Shown here: in pieces, positions 30,268-34,449 of the stretch | Layout of the letters: every line of letters starts with the position of its first letter | How positions within the stretch are numbered: the first letter of the stretch is position 1 | DNA from: Candidatus Saccharimonadota bacterium | GTDB lineage: Bacteria > Patescibacteriota > Saccharimonadia > Saccharimonadales > Saccharimonadaceae | Direction of reading: 5' to 3' | NCBI GenBank assembly: GCA_900555675.1 | Contig: UNSN01000005.1 | Location: 1 to 34,449, forward strand | Length of the DNA: 34,449 nucleotides | Notes under the pieces: model-generated | Told to the model about the DNA's origin: nothing | Seen by the model: the letters and a program-made list of their open reading frames with translations, nothing else | Databases searched by the model: none | Translations under genes and position numbers: made by a program

Positions 30268-30291
30268 ACTTGCTTAGATGGGATAATTGCC
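30268..30291. repeat. Right terminal inverted repeat
   Basis: Ends ATGGGATAATTGCC; inverted copy of 27476-27499 with 21 of 24 matches. Confidence 0.92.
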
Positions 30292-30299
30292 ATAAACAT
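30292..30299. repeat. Right 8-bp target-site duplication
   Basis: ATAAACAT, identical to 27468-27475. Confidence 0.9.
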
Positions 30300-30313
30300 A
30301 ATGACCCCTTCTC

Positions 30314-30342
30314 TTGACTTTTTCCATCAAAAATGCTAATAT
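30314..30342 (+). promoter_or_regulatory. Promoter of virB6-like B
   Basis: TTGACT, 17-nt spacer, TGc-TAATAT (30337-30342), ending 8 nt before ATG 30351; predicts a leaderless mRNA. It lies outside the element, so the insertion left it intact. Confidence 0.88.
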
Positions 30343-30350
30343 AACCTCAG

Positions 30351-32864
30351 ATGGAGTGGTTAATTTCACGTAAGCAACCTCTTAGTGTGGCGTTGCGATG
30401 GTTTGTATTGCTGATAGCGGGAATGCTAGTAGGCATTTTTCTTAATACTCTAACACACTCGACTTCTGTTTATGCTGTAGACGCAGAATGGAGCGGTCAT
30501 AATTTAACTTACAACAAAGAAAAATATACAAAGGTAAGTGATGATAAAAAGATCAAACAATTTAATCTACCTGATAATTCGCTTGTTTATGTTAATGAAG
30601 ATAAGAATAAAAAAGAAACTAAAGTCATTTACTTCCCATCAAGCGAAATATCTTCACTAAGTTCCGCAACTTACGCAGTTTACTCATTTACGCCACCGAA
30701 CACCTACGAGCAAACCAGTAACTCAACTATTTCAATTGAATCTCCCTCAGAAAATTCAACAGGTACTTCTTGTGATGTGCAGGGGATAGGGTGGATTATC
30801 TGTCCAGTTTCCAACTGGTTGGCTGATGGCATAGATTATATGTACAGCGCACTTCAGGAGTTCTTAAAAACCAAGCCATTAGAAACAACCAACCAAAATA
30901 GTGGAATTTATCTGGCGTGGGTCATTATGCGCAACATTAGCAACGTGGCGTTTATCGTGGCGTTTTTGGTGATCATCTACTCACAATTGACCTCTGTAGG
31001 AATTAGCAATTACGGCGTTAAAAAAATGCTCCCTAGGTTAATAATTGCGGCGGTGTTGGTTAACTTATCATTCACGTTTTGTGCTGTATTGCTGGATTTA
31101 TCAAACGTAACTGGCTACGCCTTCCAGGACGCTTTCATGGGGATTAAAAATACCATATCCACTGTAGGAGAAAATACGGGCGTAGGTTGGACATGGTCGG
31201 AAGTTATTATGATGATATTGTCCAACGGGGCTTTAGCTGGCGGGGTAGTCGCAACAGTAGCCATGGGCGCAGAATTGCTACCGTTGGCGCTATCAGCATT
31301 AGTGGGAATAGGTCTAGTACTTCTCTTAGTGCTTCTAATTATGGCAGCACGTCAAGCTTTAATTGTAATCTTAATTATCATTTCACCTTTAGCCTTCGTT
31401 TGTTATTTACTTCCTGGCACAGAAAAATGGTTTAAGAAATGGCGAGACTTATTCTTCACGATGTTAGTATTCTTCCCGGCATTCGCTGTAATATTCGGTG
31501 GGGCGCAATTGGCAGGAATAATAATTATCCAAAACGCTACAGGAGCAAATGGTGGAATAATGCAAATCTTAGGAATGGTAGTTCAAGTTATACCATTAGC
31601 CTTAACACCTATAATCCTGAAACTTAGCGGCGGAATATTGGGTAAATTCGCTGGGTTTGTTAATGACAAAAACAAGGGCTTATACGACAGGACTAAGAAC
31701 TATTCTAAAGATCGCCGCGAAACTATTAAAAACAAGAAACTGGCTAATGCCAATATGGCGCGATTCAACCCAAATCGTTTACGCCGTTGGGCAGATCATA
31801 AAGGTAGAGCACTCAAAAAAGATCTGGAAACTTCACAGAAAAATGCCGAGAATTCATTTAGAAATACAGCCCGGTATAAGAAGTTAGACTTAGAGGCCAG
31901 GCAGGCTTCCAGGCGTGCAGATCTGTTGTCCGCACAAGATGACAATCGCTACACCGAAGCTACGCTGGGTCACGCACCAACTGATACGTATGGAAAGTAC
32001 GATCGTGCTCTACGAGCTAAGTTCACTAAATACTCAAATTGGCGAGACGCGCAACAAGCTCAATTTATGTCAGACATTAAAGACTTAGAAACCGAAATTG
32101 CAGTGTCTGGACTAATTAAGAATAACGCTCAACGCCAGCAGCATAGTGAATTTGCAGAGCAATTGATAAACAGCAAGGAACTTCAAGAGAAGGCTGGCGG
32201 TCACGTATTCAAGGATAAGAACGGTAAATTAATCGGAGCAGACGCGGCACTGGCGTCAGCTATAGCAACCAGCCGTAGCGAATATGCCAAGTCAGTCGAT
32301 GAGGCTCGTCAAATCATAGAACACTACGGACTAAGCTCGGAGCAAAGACAAGATTTAGCTTTAGGTAGAAAAACCATACCTCTTACTGGCGGAGTAATAT
32401 TGGGTGGAGACAGTATATTTGTACGTGAAGCCTCAATCAAAGAACAGGTTAAATATGGCACTGCGGCAGAAGTAGCTGAACTTCTTAGCGAATTACCACT
32501 TGAATTCCGCTCTGTCTTAGCTTCATCGTTAGCGGAATCTGGCATAAAGAACAGAGCATCCTTCATGGGTGGTAAGCTTATCGATGATGTGGGTAAGGGA
32601 GAGATTAGAAATAGAGGTGACCTCATGAACTACTTCGCTGAATGGCTACAAGGTGGTAAATATAAACCTGAGACCTTAGCGTCTACGGATGCTGATGCCG
32701 TTAAGTTGTTGATAGAAGCTGTAAATACTACATCTGTTATTACTAATAAGAAACGTCAAGATATCAAGGATGTTATCAATACAATTCTTACCGACAGGAG
32801 GTTATCTGCAAACGTAACAGATGCCGCCAAAGAGCAATTTGAGATTTTCCGAAACATACTATAA
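30351..32864 (+). CDS. VirB6/TrbL-like T4SS membrane protein B
   Basis: 837 residues. Signal anchor around residues 12-38, a short outer domain to about residue 140 (much smaller than in protein A), then the polytopic core to about residue 435: GWIICPV, FIVAFLVIIYSQL, SVGISNYGVKKMLPRLIIA, ARQALIVILIIISPLAFV and a charged FKKWRDLF loop. The remaining ~400 residues are charged, Lys/Arg/Glu-rich and helical, probably cytoplasmic. The core is paralogous to protein A (24652), while outer and tail regions differ. The two could be alternative or co-assembled inner-membrane channel subunits next to PrgI/VirB3 and VirB4. The promoter ends 8 nt upstream of the ATG. Confidence 0.87.
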   Translation: MEWLISRKQPLSVALRWFVLLIAGMLVGIFLNTLTHSTSVYAVDAEWSGHNLTYNKEKYTKVSDDKKIKQFNLPDNSLVYVNEDKNKKETKVIYFPSSEISSLSSATYAVYSFTPPNTYEQTSNSTISIESPSENSTGTSCDVQGIGWIICPVSNWLADGIDYMYSALQEFLKTKPLETTNQNSGIYLAWVIMRNISNVAFIVAFLVIIYSQLTSVGISNYGVKKMLPRLIIAAVLVNLSFTFCAVLLDLSNVTGYAFQDAFMGIKNTISTVGENTGVGWTWSEVIMMILSNGALAGGVVATVAMGAELLPLALSALVGIGLVLLLVLLIMAARQALIVILIIISPLAFVCYLLPGTEKWFKKWRDLFFTMLVFFPAFAVIFGGAQLAGIIIIQNATGANGGIMQILGMVVQVIPLALTPIILKLSGGILGKFAGFVNDKNKGLYDRTKNYSKDRRETIKNKKLANANMARFNPNRLRRWADHKGRALKKDLETSQKNAENSFRNTARYKKLDLEARQASRRADLLSAQDDNRYTEATLGHAPTDTYGKYDRALRAKFTKYSNWRDAQQAQFMSDIKDLETEIAVSGLIKNNAQRQQHSEFAEQLINSKELQEKAGGHVFKDKNGKLIGADAALASAIATSRSEYAKSVDEARQIIEHYGLSSEQRQDLALGRKTIPLTGGVILGGDSIFVREASIKEQVKYGTAAEVAELLSELPLEFRSVLASSLAESGIKNRASFMGGKLIDDVGKGEIRNRGDLMNYFAEWLQGGKYKPETLASTDADAVKLLIEAVNTTSVITNKKRQDIKDVINTILTDRRLSANVTDAAKEQFEIFRNIL

Positions 32865-32876
32865 TAGCTGTGATTT

Positions 32877-32885
32877 TGATATAAT
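32877..32885 (+). promoter_or_regulatory. Extended -10 promoter of the prgI-like gene
   Basis: TGaTATAAT ending 9 nt before ATG 32895; no clear -35. Confidence 0.6.
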
Positions 32886-32894
32886 ATAAGCAGT

Positions 32895-33806
32895 ATGTCG
32901 GTGTATAAAGTCCCTCAAGATGTCGAGGCGGAGGACAAACTGCTCGGGCCGTTTAGCTTCCGACAGTTTGTGTTCTTAATTATAGCTGTTATCGGAATCG
33001 CTATTGCGTACGGTTTAAGTACAATTTTACTACCTTTGGCAATAATTCCTGTACCGATAATTTTATTCTTTGGAGCACTGGCTTTACCTCTTAAAAAAGA
33101 TCAGCCAATGGAAGTTTATTTGGCAGCAGTCATTTCTTTTATGCTAAAACCAAAAAAACGTCTATGGCAGCCTGATGGAATTGAAAGATTAGTCGAAGTT
33201 ATCGCGCCAAAAGTCGAGGAGAAGACTTACGGTAATAATTACGATCAAGCCGAAGTCCAGCGAAGATTATCGTATTTGGCGAATTTGGTAGACAGTCAGG
33301 GTTGGTCAATTCGTGGCGTCAATAATCCAAATAGTTCAATGCGTGCCGATTTATTCAACGAAGGGCAAGCAGCTAACGACATATTGGATGAAAATAGCAC
33401 TACGGCGCAAAATATCAATCACTTAATAAATCAGTCAGATGTTCGTAGGCGACAAGAAGTTATCCAAAAGATGCAAACAGGGCAATCTGTTACGCCGCCT
33501 CCTACGCAACCACCTCAACCATCTCAACCAAATAATCCTACTCCAGCCGCACCACTGCAAATGAATCCGTACCCAACGATGCGTCAATCTGTATTAAATC
33601 CAGTGTCCGGACGACCTGCCGCGAACACCCCAGCTCAAACTCAACCGACAACCACGCCGCAAACTAGCGTAAACGAGGTGTCACCTGCTATAATAGAACT
33701 GGCAAATAACCGCGACCTCTCGATTGAAACGATTGCGCGTGAGGCAAATCGAATTCAGCAAGAAAATAAATTATCAGATGAGGAAGTGGTGATTTCACTA
33801 CGTTAG
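32895..33806 (+). CDS. PrgI-family (VirB3-like) T4SS protein with long tail
   Basis: 303 residues. The first ~110 residues are a PrgI domain: VPQDVEAEDKLLGPFSFRQF, two adjacent transmembrane helices (about residues 27-65), ALPLKKDQPMEVYLAAVIS and KPKKRLW. This domain is the VirB3-like partner that often sits just before VirB4. The rest is a soluble tail with a helical stretch (about 120-185), a Pro/Gln/Thr-rich linker (about 195-260) and a short helical end. The VirB4 gene starts 9 nt behind its stop, with the VirB4 ribosome site overlapping it, so the two are one operon. Confidence 0.9.
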   Translation: MSVYKVPQDVEAEDKLLGPFSFRQFVFLIIAVIGIAIAYGLSTILLPLAIIPVPIILFFGALALPLKKDQPMEVYLAAVISFMLKPKKRLWQPDGIERLVEVIAPKVEEKTYGNNYDQAEVQRRLSYLANLVDSQGWSIRGVNNPNSSMRADLFNEGQAANDILDENSTTAQNINHLINQSDVRRRQEVIQKMQTGQSVTPPPTQPPQPSQPNNPTPAAPLQMNPYPTMRQSVLNPVSGRPAANTPAQTQPTTTPQTSVNEVSPAIIELANNRDLSIETIAREANRIQQENKLSDEEVVISLR

Positions 33807-33815
33807 GTGGGGTTT

Positions 33816-34449
33816 ATGCAACCAGAGTTACAAAATCAACAATCTTATCAGCAGGTTCCGCAAACCAATGCGGCTCTTCCTGGTATCTCTCAGCAGACAT
33901 CAGGGGCAATTGGTTCGGGACCAAATCCAACCACACCAGCTCCAGATAAAACCCCTGACAACAAGAAGCAAAAAGGACCAATTAGCACCCAGAATACGCT
34001 GCTTTTCTCTGAGATGCGCGAAAATATGATCATCATGAGTGATGGCAGTTTTCGGGCGGTAGTGGAATGTGAATCGATCAACTTTGACCTGATGAGTTCA
34101 CGCGAAAGAGAGGGAATTGAGTTCAGTTATCAAAACTTCATCAACTCTCTATATTTCCCAATTCAGGTTCTTATCCGTTCACGCCGCGTGGACATTGGCC
34201 CATATCTGGACAGATTGGCTGAAATTCGCCGCAATCAAGACAATATGCTCCTCAACGTCCTAATGGACGATTATATGGATTTCATTGATATTCTGGCACA
34301 AGAGGCAAACATTATGGATAAGAGTTTTTATGTTGTCGTTCCATATTATCCAGCCGGCGAGGAAAACGCCTTCAAGCAACAGACTAAGGGATTATTCAAT
34401 AGCTTCTTCAGTGGAAAAAAAGAGGCAACCGTAACAAAAATTGACCAAG
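33816..34449 (+). CDS. VirB4-like T4SS ATPase, N-terminal part (runs off window)
   Basis: 211 residues visible, frame open at the right edge. The first ~60 residues are a Gln/Pro/Ala/Thr-rich, probably disordered extension with a Lys-rich end; then STQNTLLFSEMRENMIIMSD, FRAVVECESINFDLMS, a segment with FINSLYFPIQVLIRSRRVD and SFYVVVPYYPAG. This order is that of the N-terminal domain of VirB4/TraC-type ATPases, which power T4SS assembly and substrate movement. The Walker motifs must lie beyond the window. Start ATG 33816 has AGGTGGGG directly upstream. Confidence 0.88.
   Translation, partial: MQPELQNQQSYQQVPQTNAALPGISQQTSGAIGSGPNPTTPAPDKTPDNKKQKGPISTQNTLLFSEMRENMIIMSDGSFRAVVECESINFDLMSSREREGIEFSYQNFINSLYFPIQVLIRSRRVDIGPYLDRLAEIRRNQDNMLLNVLMDDYMDFIDILAQEANIMDKSFYVVVPYYPAGEENAFKQQTKGLFNSFFSGKKEATVTKIDQ

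Larger units (their letters stand above)
27476..30291. mobile_element. IS1595-family element with passenger genes (2,816 bp)
   Basis: Complete element with GGC-starting 24-bp terminal inverted repeats (21/24) and a perfect 8-bp target duplication, ATAAACAT. Content left to right: a promoter-hairpin unit (27498-27612), a tRNA with GTC anticodon (27623-27698), the transposase (27853-28803), a 39-aa basic protein on the minus strand, a 57-aa membrane protein on the minus strand behind an attenuator-like leader, and a Panacea-domain gene coupled to an unknown gene. It separates virB6-like A and B, which would otherwise lie 55 bp apart. The termini, duplication length and transposase family agree, so the boundaries are secure. 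Confidence 0.92.

Noticed and set aside
1..34449. CRISPR array, or use of UGA as a sense codon
   Set aside because: No regularly spaced repeats are present, and genes such as the ABC ATPase end normally at TGA.

Overview
The window looks like a chromosomal piece of a Saccharibacteria (TM7)/Patescibacteria genome. The evidence is short intergenic gaps, moderately AT-rich DNA, TGA used as an ordinary stop (for example at 2273-2275, which argues against the SR1/Gracilibacteria code), Mur ligases with shortened N-termini, and a type IV secretion (T4SS)-like cluster with many VirB2/TrbC-type pilins, two VirB6-like proteins, a PrgI/VirB3-like protein and VirB4. The taxon is inferred from gene content; no rRNA is present.

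Layout: 1-1152 is the 3' end of a probable KAP-type NTPase. 1313-5157 holds tRNA-Ser(GGA), a MacB/FtsX-type ABC exporter pair, a phosphoglucose/phosphomannose isomerase-like SIS protein and a small acidic protein. 5174-7176 is groES-groEL behind a perfect CIRCE operator. 7276-8139 is a hypothetical protein with a nuclease-like motif. 8227-15564 is a housekeeping block: MurF- and MurE-like ligases overlapping tail to tail, TsaD, a FemABX transferase and ValS. 15566-20692 holds small membrane proteins, a VanZ-RDD protein, four tRNA genes (Ser-TGA, Ser-GCT, Arg-GCG, Ser-CGA), RlmH, a split ComF and an Hsp20. 20792-23208 is a minus-strand array of six pilin-like genes; a seventh stands alone at 17458. 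From 23275 the plus strand carries tRNA-Asp, a lipoprotein, VirB6-like A, then after an insertion VirB6-like B, PrgI and the start of VirB4.

The main discovery is a complete 2,816-bp IS1595-family composite element at 27476-30291, inserted exactly at the stop codon of the first virB6-like gene. It has 24-bp terminal inverted repeats (21/24, starting GGC) and a perfect 8-bp target duplication (ATAAACAT), both typical of IS1595. Besides the transposase it carries a promoter-plus-terminator unit that looks like a small RNA, a tRNA gene with a GUC anticodon but few aspartate identity elements, a 39-aa basic protein antisense to the transposase end, a 57-aa membrane protein behind a riboswitch-like attenuator, and a Panacea-domain protein translationally coupled to an unknown protein (candidate antitoxin-toxin pair).

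A second theme is expression style. About a dozen genes have a -10 box (often TGnTATAAT) ending only 6-12 nt before the start codon, which predicts leaderless mRNAs. groES/groEL, hsp20 and most of the pilin genes have conventional Shine-Dalgarno leaders. This pattern was used to correct several starts.
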